Shown here: in pieces, positions 38,525 to 48,447 of the stretch | Position numbering within the stretch: position 1 is the first letter of the stretch | Layout: every line of letters begins with the position of its first letter | From: Pseudomonadota bacterium | GTDB taxonomy: Bacteria; Pseudomonadota; Gammaproteobacteria; Pseudomonadales; Oleiphilaceae | Assembly (NCBI GenBank): GCA_002747395.1 | Contig: PDPE01000030.1 | Location: 48,706 to 112,705, forward strand | DNA length: 64,000 nt | Reading direction: 5' to 3' | The notes under the pieces: model-generated | What the model saw: only the letters and a program-made list of their open reading frames with translations | Databases searched by the model: none | What the model was told of the DNA's origin: nothing | Program-made: the position numbers and the translations under genes

Positions 38525-39505
38525 CCGCGCAACTTTCAATACAGCGATATCTCGCGTGATCCGCTGCGCCTGCTCCTCATGTTCGGTGGCCACACCCGCC
38601 AATATACCCGGCAGGGCAAGCGCCAACTGCCTGGTCAACCAGCCATACACCACCACAGCGCTGCCACCGGCACCGGACACTTCTCCAAGCGAAGAATCGG
38701 GCACACCTCCAAGCGAAGAGATGCCGTTAAACAGCCCGAGCGACAACGCAACCAGGTCCCGACTCTGCCAATAGCGACCCACCGAATGGAGAAAGCCCGA
38801 CAGCGCAGCCAGCACATGGGTGTCTTCCAGCCATCGAAAACGCCGCACATACTTATCATACCCCTCACCAGGCAACACCTGGCCGGAATGCACGGGCAAG
38901 TGATCAAACCGGATAGCACAATGGGGAATCTCCGGCACAACGGGGAGTGCGGGCAGTGTCGATATTTTCATTTTCTCCCTCGACACAGTGGCAAGTGGCA
39001 GGTCTACCAGACTGAAAGCCTTTCTCCCTTCCGGAAGATACTCGTCAACCGCCAATACCAGCAACCGGTCAACCAGTTCACCACCGGTAACAAAGGTCTT
39101 GGTTCCATGCAGCAGACGCCGTTGCGCGTCCTCCCCGACGCCCGCTGCGCCAGCGCCGGGCAATAACTGTGTTTCTATCACCGCCGGACTGTTGCCCGAA
39201 GACTCGGTCACACACAAGGCGTAAAGCGCGTCTGCGCAGTAATGTACGCCCAGCAAGCGGGATATCGCTGATTGATAGCCGGCAAAAAAGGCATAGCCCA
39301 TGGCAGGAGCCCGCAACCCGGCAGCAAAGCTTTGTTGCAGAGAGGAAGTTTCACCCCCTGCAAGCTCAAGATGCTCACGCTGCATCGCAACCCATCTCTG
39401 CAACGGTGGCGGCTGAGCACAAAACAATTGCTGGAGTTCAAGGTGTTCCGGTTGGATTTTTTCGAGAAGTTGGTCCACAAGTTTACCTCTTTCCTGCCCC
39501 GTCAA
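38465..39505 (-). CDS. Acyl-CoA dehydrogenase-like protein
   Basis: The 346-residue product has the acyl-CoA dehydrogenase layout: an N-terminal helical domain, a middle beta domain (LCVTESSGNSPAV near 97-109, then GTKTFVTGGELVDRLLVLA near 134-152), and a C-terminal helical bundle. A catalytic glutamate and the FAD-binding arginines are not obvious, and it is shorter than typical enzymes (about 380-400), so it may be a divergent or inactive member. Its ATG overlaps the stop of the coiled-coil membrane gene (ATGA), indicating coupling. Confidence 0.72.
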   Translation of the reverse strand: MTGQERGKLVDQLLEKIQPEHLELQQLFCAQPPPLQRWVAMQREHLELAGGETSSLQQSFAAGLRAPAMGYAFFAGYQSAISRLLGVHYCADALYALCVTESSGNSPAVIETQLLPGAGAAGVGEDAQRRLLHGTKTFVTGGELVDRLLVLAVDEYLPEGRKAFSLVDLPLATVSREKMKISTLPALPVVPEIPHCAIRFDHLPVHSGQVLPGEGYDKYVRRFRWLEDTHVLAALSGFLHSVGRYWQSRDLVALSLGLFNGISSLGGVPDSSLGEVSGAGGSAVVVYGWLTRQLALALPGILAGVATEHEEQAQRITRDIAVLKVARSARERREEKVWSAWQITPT

Positions 39506-40551
39506 GGTGTCACGTTCAAAGCACGAAGAGTCAGCTTCATTTCATTTACCCTTCGCTCCAGCCTGATTACCCTGTCGTTGGAGGTTCGACGAAAGCCGTC
39601 TATCGAATTTATGGCGGACTCGATGGACTTTATCCTGGCTTCGAGCCTCGCCAACTCTGCGCTCCTGGCCGACTGTTGCGACTGCATCTGCGCCTGCCGG
39701 ATCTTTTGTTTAACATCACCTTGCACCGCGCCCAACTGAGACTGAAGAGCCCCCAGTTGCGATTGCATCGCAGACAGGTCAGCCAGATCCCTGACCATTT
39801 TATCCATGTTTTTTTCAAGCGAGCGATCCACTTTGGCAAGGGATGCGACTTCTTTTCGTATCGCCCGGGTCGATTTGTCCATGCCGGACAGTTGATTCAC
39901 CGTTTTGTCAATGCGCTTGTTGGTAGCGTCCAGCTCTGTTGACACTGACGCAAGCTGCTTGCCGGTCTGACTCAATTCGGCAGCAAACCTGTCAAGTTCA
40001 CCAGTCAAAGTGGCCACCTCCTGCCTGAGCAGACTGGCGGCATCGCCATTCGCCTTGATCGCTTTTTTGTTCCGATCGTACGCAACCCCCCAAAGTTTAC
40101 GAATTTCGGAGTCAAAAAATGCAATTTTCTTCTCTACCTGAGAACCGCTAGCTTCAAGCTCGGAATCATTTTCATATACGCGCCCCTCCAGCCGTGCCAT
40201 AAGCAACTTGCTTTGTTTCATATAGTTTGAGGCATCACCGAGACTCTCCTGCAGCGCATCTATGGTTCTGGACTGATTCCACACATGAAAGCCAAGAAAA
40301 CCGACCGCGCAGACCAAACACAGAAACAATAGCACAATCATTACTGTTCCCCCGGGCTTCGGGGTGTCGGAAATCGACCCGGGAGGAGTGAAGGCCGCCT
40401 CTTCTGACATTGCCGAGCCCTGCTGAACGGAACCCGCAGCCCCCTGTTCCAGGGTCTGCCCCGAGGCACTGGAGGCAGCCCGGGACTGCTTGCCTGACCG
40501 CTGGGACTGAAACCGATCCACTTCGTCTTTTTCTGGTCTTAAGTCATCCAT
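39502..40551 (-). CDS. Single-span membrane protein with long periplasmic coiled coil
   Basis: The 349-residue product starts with a polar, low-complexity cytoplasmic segment (1-68), one membrane span (about 69-91) and a long coiled coil (about 95-345) rich in Lys, Glu, Ser and Gln. I prefer the ATG at 40551 to a GTG at 40581. It is translationally coupled to the acyl-CoA dehydrogenase-like gene. No catalytic domain is seen; a structural or scaffold role at the inner membrane is the simplest reading. Confidence 0.75.
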   Translation of the reverse strand: MDDLRPEKDEVDRFQSQRSGKQSRAASSASGQTLEQGAAGSVQQGSAMSEEAAFTPPGSISDTPKPGGTVMIVLLFLCLVCAVGFLGFHVWNQSRTIDALQESLGDASNYMKQSKLLMARLEGRVYENDSELEASGSQVEKKIAFFDSEIRKLWGVAYDRNKKAIKANGDAASLLRQEVATLTGELDRFAAELSQTGKQLASVSTELDATNKRIDKTVNQLSGMDKSTRAIRKEVASLAKVDRSLEKNMDKMVRDLADLSAMQSQLGALQSQLGAVQGDVKQKIRQAQMQSQQSARSAELARLEARIKSIESAINSIDGFRRTSNDRVIRLERRVNEMKLTLRALNVTP

Positions 40552-40578
40552 CGTCCTACTCTTACGCCTATTTGAAAA

Positions 40579-40634
40579 CACCTGGTTAAAAACACCTGAT
40601 TAAAAACACCTGATTAAAAACACCTGATTAAAAA
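40579..40634. repeat. 14-bp tandem repeat, four copies
   Basis: Four head-to-tail copies of CACCTGRTTAAAAA, nearly perfect, lie 28 bp upstream of the membrane coiled-coil gene start. The A-rich half and regular spacing could affect promoter spacing or DNA curvature. Confidence 0.9.
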
Positions 40635-40851
40635 CAATCATGCGGGGTAATTTACCAGACAACAACAGGTCAGGACAGTAGACGTAAAAAATTCACATAC
40701 CGCTATCAGCCTGATTACTCTGCTGTTGGTCTGTCAAGCTGATTGAAACTTGTACAGACTGGCCTGATATCCATATAATTTGCAACCATGCCAGCGCTCA
40801 ACTAGAATACTGCGCTCTTTTTATTATCCAACTCCCGAACAAGGTGAAACA

Positions 40852-41340
40852 ATGCAGCCTCTGGTAGGTTTAATAATGGGTTCCAGGTCTGACTGGCCCA
40901 CCATGGAAAATGCGGCAAAAATGCTCGAACAGCTCGGTGTCCCCTTTGAAACACGCGTTGTGTCCGCGCACAGAACTCCCGACCTGTTGATCAGCTACGC
41001 CGAGGAGGCTTCCGACAGGGGAATCAGGGTTATTGTCGCCGGCGCGGGAGGGGCTGCCCACCTGCCCGGCATGGTTGCCGCCAAAACCCACCTGCCAGTG
41101 CTCGGTGTACCGGTTCAGTCAAAAGCGCTTAACGGGCTGGATTCACTGCTGTCCATTGCCCAGATGCCCGGTGGCATAGCGGTGGGGACTCTGGCTATCG
41201 GCCACTCCGGTGCAAAGAATGCCGGCCTTCTTGCCGCACAAATTGTTGCTCTGGGTAACGCCGATATCGAAAAAAATATCCGGCAATTCAGACAGGAGCA
41301 AACCGAGGCCGTACTTTCCTGCCCGGATCCGTCCGTCTGA
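40852..41340 (+). CDS. purE: N5-carboxyaminoimidazole ribonucleotide mutase
   Basis: PurE converts N5-CAIR to CAIR in purine synthesis. The 162-residue protein carries the class I signature GSRSDWPTM (10-18), the SAHRTPD motif (42-48) and [12 protein letters not shown] (68-79). The ATG at 40852 follows AAGGTG. It is followed by purK, its pathway partner, on the same strand, so the two are almost certainly co-transcribed. Confidence 0.97.
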   Translation: MQPLVGLIMGSRSDWPTMENAAKMLEQLGVPFETRVVSAHRTPDLLISYAEEASDRGIRVIVAGAGGAAHLPGMVAAKTHLPVLGVPVQSKALNGLDSLLSIAQMPGGIAVGTLAIGHSGAKNAGLLAAQIVALGNADIEKNIRQFRQEQTEAVLSCPDPSV

Positions 41341-41406
41341 ACCTGTACATCTGAATAGAAGCATTTCTGACTTGTTCCATTTCTGATCCAATCCGGGGGA
41401 GACACG

Positions 41407-42525
41407 ATGAAAGTTGGCATACTGGGCGCAGGACAGTTAGGTCGCATGTTGGCTTTGGCCGGGTTTCCGCTCGATATGACGTTTACCTTTTATGACACAT
41501 CCGGCTCTCCAACGGCAAACATAGGTAAAACCTATATAGATACCGATGCCAACTTCCCTTTACTCGACGATTTTTTATCTGAAGTGGATCTGGTCACCTA
41601 TGAGTTCGAAAATATTCCTTCCAGACTGACTCGTGCGGTCGAACAGAAAAAACCTCTTTTCCCTTCAACCGAATCCATTCTGGTTTGCCAGAACCGCGAA
41701 TATGAAAAAGCATTGTTCACCAGGCTCGGCATCCCCACGGCCCGTTACTTCGTGGTTGAAAGCGCAGAACAACTGAAACAGGCCGCCGGGGAGCTGGGCT
41801 GCCCTGTTGTTGCCAAATCAGTGACAGACGGTTATGACGGCAAGGGCCAGGCTGTGCTGAAATCACCGGTCGAAGCCGACGCCGCCTGGCAGGCTATCGG
41901 CCACAAAAAGCTTGTCGTCGAATCATTCGTCGAATTCAAAAGAGAGTTGTCGATCATCGCCGTGCGGGGAAGAACAGGCCAGATAGAGTATTACCCTCTC
42001 ACGGAAAACACCCACCACCAGGGTATTCTCAGGTACTCTATCGCCCCTGCACCGGAGTTAAACCCGCAAATTGAATCATTGGCCCAACAATTGGTTAAAA
42101 GCCTTGTTGATGAACTCGACCACACGGGTGTACTCACGCTCGAGCTGTTCGAAACAGAAACCGGTCTGATTGCCAACGAAATGGCTCCCCGTGTTCACAA
42201 CTCCGGGCATTGGACAATCAACAGTGACCTGTGCAGCCAATTCGAAAACCATTTAAGAGCAATAGCAGGCCTGCCACTCGGCAACACCCGGTCAATCCGC
42301 CCGGCATGTATGATCAACCTGATCGGTAAAACAGGAGACTTGAGCAAAATCCTGCAATTTCCCTACGCCAATTTGCACCTGTACGGAAAAGCAGAAAGGG
42401 CAGGAAGAAAAATTGGCCATATCACTATCAACGCAGACACTTACAACGAGCTGATATGGCGAGTAAAAAACATTCAATCGATACTCCCGGACTGTGCCGG
42501 GTTCTCTTGCAGCCTGATCGACTAG
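41407..42525 (+). CDS. purK: N5-carboxyaminoimidazole ribonucleotide synthase
   Basis: PurK uses ATP and bicarbonate to carboxylate AIR to N5-CAIR. The 372-residue ATP-grasp enzyme shows GILGAGQLGRMLA (3-15), the ATP-grasp stretch CPVVAKSVTDGYDGKGQ near 135-152, and NEMAPRVHNSGHWT near 257-270. It lies 66 bp after purE. Confidence 0.97.
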   Translation: MKVGILGAGQLGRMLALAGFPLDMTFTFYDTSGSPTANIGKTYIDTDANFPLLDDFLSEVDLVTYEFENIPSRLTRAVEQKKPLFPSTESILVCQNREYEKALFTRLGIPTARYFVVESAEQLKQAAGELGCPVVAKSVTDGYDGKGQAVLKSPVEADAAWQAIGHKKLVVESFVEFKRELSIIAVRGRTGQIEYYPLTENTHHQGILRYSIAPAPELNPQIESLAQQLVKSLVDELDHTGVLTLELFETETGLIANEMAPRVHNSGHWTINSDLCSQFENHLRAIAGLPLGNTRSIRPACMINLIGKTGDLSKILQFPYANLHLYGKAERAGRKIGHITINADTYNELIWRVKNIQSILPDCAGFSCSLID

Positions 42526-42667
42526 CCCTGCAATTACACCAGTATCCATACCGATACCCCCTCTGCCCCTCTGCTCCCCTGGCCGGGATCAACCCGGCTA
42601 ACACTTTCTCCCCGTTTGATCTACGCTATACATAACAAGCAGTCCTCATCAGCAAAAGGAAAGAACA

Positions 42668-43261
42668 ATGGATACGAACACGATCGTCGGCCTCGTCGTA
42701 ATCGCAGGCTTCGTGCTGTATATCATCAGTATTTACAATAAGCTGGTCAGTTTGAAAAACCGGTTCAAGAATGCCTTTGCCCAGATAGATGTTCAACTTC
42801 AAAGGCGGCACGACCTCATACCCAACCTGGTCGAGACGGCCAAAGCGTATATGAAACACGAGCAAAGCACACTGGACAGTGTTATGCAGGCGCGAGCCTC
42901 TGCCGTTCAGGCCACATCCAATGCAGCAAAAAATCCGGACAACGGTCAACTGGTGCAAAAACTGTCGGGAGCCGAGTCAAAGCTCGACAGGGCACTGGCA
43001 AATTTTTACGCTGTTTCAGAGAATTATCCCGATTTAAAGGCCAACGAAACCATCATCCGGTTGATGGAAGAGTTGACTGCCACCGAGAACAAGGTGTCAT
43101 TCTCACGCCAGAGCTACAATGATTCCGTTATGGCCTATCATACCTATCGAGAGCAGTTTCCCGGTAACCTGATTGCGGGCTTTTTTGCATTCAGGGAGAC
43201 TTCCCTGTTTGAAGTTGAAAATGCCGAAGCAAAACAGGCCGTAAAAGTATCGTTTAACTAG
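42668..43261 (+). CDS. lemA: LemA-family protein
   Basis: The 197-residue protein has one N-terminal membrane span (6-25) and the LemA core: [37 protein letters not shown], then [21 protein letters not shown]. The family is common beside membrane metalloproteases, and here an M48 protease follows. The function of LemA is not well defined. Confidence 0.94.
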   Translation: MDTNTIVGLVVIAGFVLYIISIYNKLVSLKNRFKNAFAQIDVQLQRRHDLIPNLVETAKAYMKHEQSTLDSVMQARASAVQATSNAAKNPDNGQLVQKLSGAESKLDRALANFYAVSENYPDLKANETIIRLMEELTATENKVSFSRQSYNDSVMAYHTYREQFPGNLIAGFFAFRETSLFEVENAEAKQAVKVSFN

Positions 43262-43285
43262 CGCCCGGGTTTAACTGGCGCCTGG
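43252..43285. repeat. 17-bp tandem duplication across the lemA stop
   Basis: GTTTAACTAGCGCCCGG is followed directly by GTTTAACTGGCGCCTGG. The first copy contains the lemA stop codon; in the second copy the stop is changed to TGG. It lies 78 bp before the M48 gene. Confidence 0.85.
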
Positions 43286-43362
43286 TTTGTTATTTCAGGT
43301 TCGCTGTATCACTGCAACCAGGTCACTGTCACCCGGGGTAGTAGAGATCATTCAGACATCAA

Positions 43363-45408
43363 ATGAATTTTTTCGAGCATCAAGAGCTGGCAAGAAAAAA
43401 AACAGGCCTCCTGACGGGCCTGCTTATTGTGGCAACGGCCTTTATCGTGCTTTCCGTCAACGCGGTAATCTTTCTGTTTTTTTATCAGGTCAAGCCCCCG
43501 AGCTTTAACCTGCTGAACTGGTGGCTGGGTAAACCGGCCATCTACACTTCACTGATCACGATCGCTGTCATTCTGTGGGGCTCCCTGTGCCGCTTCTATC
43601 AATTGAAATCAGGGGGGGAGGCCGTAGCAAGAATGGCAGGTGCAACGGCAGTGGATCTGTCTGATCAATCACTGGCAATCAGAAAGTATATCAATGTGGT
43701 AGAGGAAATGGCTATCGCATCCGGTGTTCCCGTGCCGCAGGCGTACATTATGGAGGACGAATCATCCATCAATGCATTTGTCGCCGGTTATGAGCCGGGA
43801 GAATCCATCGTCGCAGTCACCCGTGGAGCACTCGACACATTGAACAGAGATGAATTGCAAGGTGTCATAGGCCACGAGTTCAGCCACATACTGAACGGAG
43901 ATACCCGAATCAACTTGCGACTGATCTCTCTTCTTGCCGGCATTACGGCGATTGGCAAGATTGGCAGGTTTATGGTGCTTTCAGGCTCACCCAAACGTCG
44001 AAGTTTTGGTCTGGATCGCTCTCACCGGGTCGGATCATCAAGGCGGGACGGCACAGTCGTTATTGCAGGCCTGCTCCTGATCATCATTGGTTACATCGGC
44101 GTGCTGTGCGGCAGAATGATCAAATCAGCCGTCTCCCGACAGCGCGAGTTTCTCGCGGATGCCAGTGCGGTTCAATTCACTCGAAACACAGACGGCATAG
44201 CAACGGCCCTGTTCAAAATTGGTATGCTTCCCCAAACATCCCTGCTGACCTCGACCATTCATGCAGAAGAACTCAGCCACCTGTGCTTCAGCGAGTCCGT
44301 CTCCATATCGTTCAAAACACTCATGGCATCCCACCCCCCTGTTGTTGACCGGATTCAGGCTCTGGACAAGGGATTGTTACCAAGACTCAGGTCGAGGGCA
44401 AAGACCGGAAAAATACGACTGACCGACACCAGCATCAACCAGAGCGCCATTTCTGCGCCATCAATGGAAAACAGCCTGATCGATGAGCAGATCCTGTCAC
44501 TGGCAGGAAGTGAAATAACGCCAGAAAGACCCGTTGACCATGCACCGCCTCCCCCGCCAAAGGATGCGGAGCCAAAGGAGAAAAATCTGCGTTCAGCCAT
44601 CATCAAGACAGTAGGAACAGCCAGTGAGGATAACCTGGACCATGCAAAAAAACTGCTGGCCAGGGTGCCCGACGATGTCAGGCAGGCACTTCGCACTCTC
44701 GATGGCGCAACGTACTGTATCGAGTCTCTGATCCTGGCCGGCCAGAAAGGGAAAACAGGGGAAATACCTGCGCCACACCGGGAAAACCCGACAATCAGGC
44801 CGCTGCTTACCTGGATGAAAACCCTGCCCCGGGAATTGCAATTTCCTGTTATCGAACTCTGTCTTCCCGTACTGAAATCACAACCTCGATCGTTCAGGCT
44901 GAAGTTTTTACAAACCCTGACGGGCCACGCCAGATCAGATGGGAAAATTTCGCTGTTTGAATTTCTGCTACTCACCTTTCTCGATCGACATATCGGAAAG
45001 AAAAGCAGTGCGCCTGTCACTACCCGATACCGGTCCCTCAGTGCCGTTCAGGCTGAACTGGTCATTCTGGTTCGGGTGCTTGTGCAGGCATCATCCAGTG
45101 ATTCAAACGAGCGAAAAAGGCTTTTTTGTCAGGCTGGCAACACCCTTTGGAATAACAGGGGCATATCAAACAGCGATCTCTTTACGGGAATGGAACACAT
45201 CTCTATCCAGGAATTCAATCGGGCCATAAACAGGATCAAGCAGTTATCGCCCTTGCTGAAACAGCCCGTTCTGGAAACCTGTACAGATATAGTGATGGCT
45301 GACCGGAAAGTCACCAGCCGGGAATACGAAGTACTGCGTGTTCTGGCGGACAGCCTGGACTGCCCGCTACCGCCACTTACTCCTCAACAGTCAACACGTT
45401 TTTCTTGA
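43363..45408 (+). CDS. M48-family membrane metalloprotease with a TerB-like C-terminal region
   Basis: The 681-residue protein begins with two membrane spans (16-42 and 58-78), followed by the HtpX-type protease domain. Zinc ligands are His171 and His175 in GHEFSHIL and the third-ligand glutamate in QREFLADA near 263. Two more spans flank this region (near 188 and 233-252). The remaining half (from about 400) is cytosolic; the stretches RSDGKISLFEFLLLTFL and MADRKVTSREYEVLRVLADSL look like TerB helix-pair motifs, which is an inference. Ordinary HtpX proteins are about 290 residues, so this extension is unusual. It follows lemA and likely works with it. Confidence 0.88.
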   Translation: MNFFEHQELARKKTGLLTGLLIVATAFIVLSVNAVIFLFFYQVKPPSFNLLNWWLGKPAIYTSLITIAVILWGSLCRFYQLKSGGEAVARMAGATAVDLSDQSLAIRKYINVVEEMAIASGVPVPQAYIMEDESSINAFVAGYEPGESIVAVTRGALDTLNRDELQGVIGHEFSHILNGDTRINLRLISLLAGITAIGKIGRFMVLSGSPKRRSFGLDRSHRVGSSRRDGTVVIAGLLLIIIGYIGVLCGRMIKSAVSRQREFLADASAVQFTRNTDGIATALFKIGMLPQTSLLTSTIHAEELSHLCFSESVSISFKTLMASHPPVVDRIQALDKGLLPRLRSRAKTGKIRLTDTSINQSAISAPSMENSLIDEQILSLAGSEITPERPVDHAPPPPPKDAEPKEKNLRSAIIKTVGTASEDNLDHAKKLLARVPDDVRQALRTLDGATYCIESLILAGQKGKTGEIPAPHRENPTIRPLLTWMKTLPRELQFPVIELCLPVLKSQPRSFRLKFLQTLTGHARSDGKISLFEFLLLTFLDRHIGKKSSAPVTTRYRSLSAVQAELVILVRVLVQASSSDSNERKRLFCQAGNTLWNNRGISNSDLFTGMEHISIQEFNRAINRIKQLSPLLKQPVLETCTDIVMADRKVTSREYEVLRVLADSLDCPLPPLTPQQSTRFS

Positions 45409-47341
45409 ACAGGCTTTCCAGTTGTGGTTTCTCGACGTATTCCGGTACCTTTTTATCTGCCACTCTTTCAAGGTTTAACTCCCACAGACCATCATAAAGC
45501 TGTTCGGAAACCACACGGCTCTGATCCTTGTCGCGCAAGATGGTGGGCCGCAAAAAGACAATCAGATTTCGTTTGGATTTTTTAACTTCGGTGCTCCTGA
45601 AAAGCTCCCCCAGGTAGGGAATATCACCCAAAAGTGGCACCTTGTTAATGGAGCTTCGAACATCGTCGGCAATCAAACCGCCCAACACTATAATTTCCTT
45701 GTCATCCGCCAAAACAGCGGTACTGATTTCTCTGGTGTTGGTGACGATATCAGAGGCAGACTCCACACTGTCATCTACGCTCGATATCTCCTGGTTAATC
45801 TCGAGCCGCACAGTGTCACCCTCGCTCACACTGGGCGTGACGGTAAGTTTCACACCTACATCTTCACGTGAAATGGTTTTAAAAGGGTTCGACAGGCCAT
45901 CTTTGGTATTGGTAGACTCACCGGTAACAAAGGGTACATTCTGGCCTACCACTATTCTGGATTCCTGATTGTCCATTGTGATTACCGAAGGAGTGGACAG
46001 CAGATTGGTATCCGTATTGGTAGACAACGCCTGAATCAGACCACCCCAGGAAATCCCCCCCTTGTCGATATTGCCAAACCCGATAGATCCACCTCCTTTG
46101 GCAGGCGCTGTCAGATTTTTGGTTGCAATCGCTGTCAATACATCAGTGGCACTCACACCCACATTGCCAAAGTTCGTCAAGGCTCCGGGAACCGCACCTC
46201 CCTGGTCTCCCAGGGCCCATTGAATACCAAAACCATTGTTGGCCTCATCACTGACTTCAACAATCGCCGCTTCGATCAAAACCTGGGCACGCCTTATATC
46301 CAGCTGTGCGATAACCAGTTCCACCTCCCGCATGATCGATGGTTCAGCGCGAATCACCAATGCATTCAAGCCTTCATCAGCATAAATGCTGGCAGGAAGG
46401 GGTTTGGTTTTACCCGGCCCCTTTTCTTTCGTTTCCTGCCGGACATCCCCCATCAGCCCTTTGAGCAGCTCGGCAAGCCCTTTTGCATCAGCATGCTGAA
46501 GCTTGACCACTTTCGTTGTACCTGCTGTCGCCGCCGGCTGGTCAAGTTTGCCAATCAGCTCCTTGATTTTACTTCTGAAGTTTTCATCACCACGCAGGAT
46601 CAGACGATTGCTCCGTTCATCAGCCACGACACTGTATTTTTTCGATCTGGCTTTGGATCCTTTCCTGCCCAACTCATTAGGTGCCAACTGCTCCAGCAAC
46701 TTGACCAGGTCTCCCACCCAGGCTTCTTCAAGCTGAATCACTTCCAATTCGTATTTGGACGGGCTATCCAGTTCTTCAACAATTTTGGAGATACGTCGAA
46801 TATTCGAGATGTGATCACTGATGATCAGTGCATTGGCAGCAGAGACACCTGCCAAATGACCATACTTGGCAACCATTGGCCTGAGAATGGGTACCATTTC
46901 AAGCGCATTGGCGTTATTCACCTGAATCACCCTGGTTACAATCTGTTCATTGGGAACCTGGCGAAGCAGTTTCAAATTATCTGCCGTTTGTTTAGCCTCG
47001 TTTTGCTGGACAATTTTAATGATATCCTCAGCAGGAATAGCCGTGAATCCGTGCACCTGCAGAACAGACAGAAACATTTCGTACACTTCGTTTCGTGTCA
47101 TGGAAGCATTGGAAATGACCGTGACCTTGCCTTTGACCCGAGGGTCGATAACAAAACTGTAGCCTGTGATATCGGCGACCTGGCTGACAAATGCCCTTAT
47201 ATCGGCGTCCTTCAGGTTTACCTTCCAGGTTTGATCATTCTGAGCCGCAAAAGACGGCACTGACAGCAGTAGAGCACTGAAAACCAGATAGCAATGCAAA
47301 AGTCGCCTGACGACTGCACTTTGTAAATTTACCGCTTTCAT
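45377..47341 (-). CDS. gspD: Type II secretion system secretin
   Basis: GspD forms the outer-membrane channel of the type II secretion system. The 654-residue product has a signal peptide (about 1-33), N0-N3 domains (VNLKDADIRAFVSQVADITG near 41-60), and the secretin domain from about 400 (LSTPSVITMDNQESRIVVGQNVPF and later VPLLGDIPYLGELFR). The start at 47341 fits the signal peptide; the frame is open to 47488. Its 3' end overlaps the M48 gene by 32 bp. It follows gspC, as in canonical operons, but gspE-M are not in the window. Confidence 0.95.
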   Translation of the reverse strand: MKAVNLQSAVVRRLLHCYLVFSALLLSVPSFAAQNDQTWKVNLKDADIRAFVSQVADITGYSFVIDPRVKGKVTVISNASMTRNEVYEMFLSVLQVHGFTAIPAEDIIKIVQQNEAKQTADNLKLLRQVPNEQIVTRVIQVNNANALEMVPILRPMVAKYGHLAGVSAANALIISDHISNIRRISKIVEELDSPSKYELEVIQLEEAWVGDLVKLLEQLAPNELGRKGSKARSKKYSVVADERSNRLILRGDENFRSKIKELIGKLDQPAATAGTTKVVKLQHADAKGLAELLKGLMGDVRQETKEKGPGKTKPLPASIYADEGLNALVIRAEPSIMREVELVIAQLDIRRAQVLIEAAIVEVSDEANNGFGIQWALGDQGGAVPGALTNFGNVGVSATDVLTAIATKNLTAPAKGGGSIGFGNIDKGGISWGGLIQALSTNTDTNLLSTPSVITMDNQESRIVVGQNVPFVTGESTNTKDGLSNPFKTISREDVGVKLTVTPSVSEGDTVRLEINQEISSVDDSVESASDIVTNTREISTAVLADDKEIIVLGGLIADDVRSSINKVPLLGDIPYLGELFRSTEVKKSKRNLIVFLRPTILRDKDQSRVVSEQLYDGLWELNLERVADKKVPEYVEKPQLESLFKKNVLTVEE

Positions 47342-47491
47342 CTCTTTTGCCTCATCTGTTTTTTCAGTATTCCCCAGCAGACACCTGGCCGACGTTTTAC
47401 CTGCATTCATTATCAAACCAATGATTCTCATCTGTTTTTGCTTTTTTATTGCTTCACCCGGATAAACGCACTTGCCAGATGTTGGCAACCA

Positions 47492-48355
47492 TTACCTCAG
47501 TGGATAGTTCACCGAGAAAAAGGTACCGTCCCTTTCTACTTCGACCAACAGGTTTCCCTGCTGATAGAGTTCCCGAATCAGCCCCTTGTCCTTTTGCACC
47601 ACTCCCAGCGGGTGCCCGTTTACAGAGCGGATGATATCACCTTTTTTAAGGTTTAGTCTGGTCAGCATCGGGTTTTTGCCATTAAACACATACCCGTCGG
47701 CCTGCCCTTGCCTGACCGCCGATAAACCAACGGAAGACAATGCCATCACCGGGTTTTGGCCTACGCGACGCACCGCCTCTTCAACAAAGTCTTCCGGTGA
47801 CCGGATTGACTTTTTGGTGTTTTGCCGACCAGTTGACACCCGGCGCTGCACGGAGGGGCGAGCCCGGCCCCTTGTGGCAGGATCCTCAAACCTGAGCACC
47901 TCTTTCCTGCCCGATCGCCTGAGCAGAATACGGTCATCAAATACAGCAACAAGCTCGGCATTGCCCGGAAGTGTTTCACCGACCTTGTAGTAGGATGATT
48001 TCCTGTTTCCTTCTTCAACGATAGCACCGGATTGCTCAGACACATCAGAGATAACCACTCCCCTGAGCTTGAGCTTCAATCTGGTTTCCGGTGCCCTGGG
48101 TGGTTCCTTTTCCGTTTTTACAGGCTGGTTTTTGGCAACGGAACCAAAAAGATGAAGTGGTGGCCTGGCAACCATGCCATTCGAACGAGAATCAGGTTCC
48201 TGGCTGGCAATGAATTGCATCTTTTTTTTCTCTGGCGAATAACCACTCATCATCCAGGTAAGAGCGGCCGCCTGCCAGGCGATACAGACCACCAGCAAAC
48301 AGGCAAGTAACCGTGATAACCACAGGGGCAACCTGCTCAATTGTTGTTCAGCCAC
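47492..48355 (-). CDS. gspC: Type II secretion system inner-membrane protein GspC
   Basis: The 287-residue protein has one N-terminal membrane span (13-33), an HR domain (LKLRGVVISDVSEQSGAIV, about 95-115) and a C-terminal PDZ-like domain (about 205-285, GYVFNGKNPMLTRLNLKKGDII). GspC links the inner-membrane platform to the secretin. It is placed between gspN and gspD on the same strand. Confidence 0.92.
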   Translation of the reverse strand: MAEQQLSRLPLWLSRLLACLLVVCIAWQAAALTWMMSGYSPEKKKMQFIASQEPDSRSNGMVARPPLHLFGSVAKNQPVKTEKEPPRAPETRLKLKLRGVVISDVSEQSGAIVEEGNRKSSYYKVGETLPGNAELVAVFDDRILLRRSGRKEVLRFEDPATRGRARPSVQRRVSTGRQNTKKSIRSPEDFVEEAVRRVGQNPVMALSSVGLSAVRQGQADGYVFNGKNPMLTRLNLKKGDIIRSVNGHPLGVVQKDKGLIRELYQQGNLLVEVERDGTFFSVNYPLR

Positions 48356-48447
48356 AAATACTCCTTACTGCGAACTGCCCGGCTGTCACTCGCCACCGCG
48401 TGATACACTCCCCCTGACCGTTTTGATAACCCACGGATTTTGTCATA

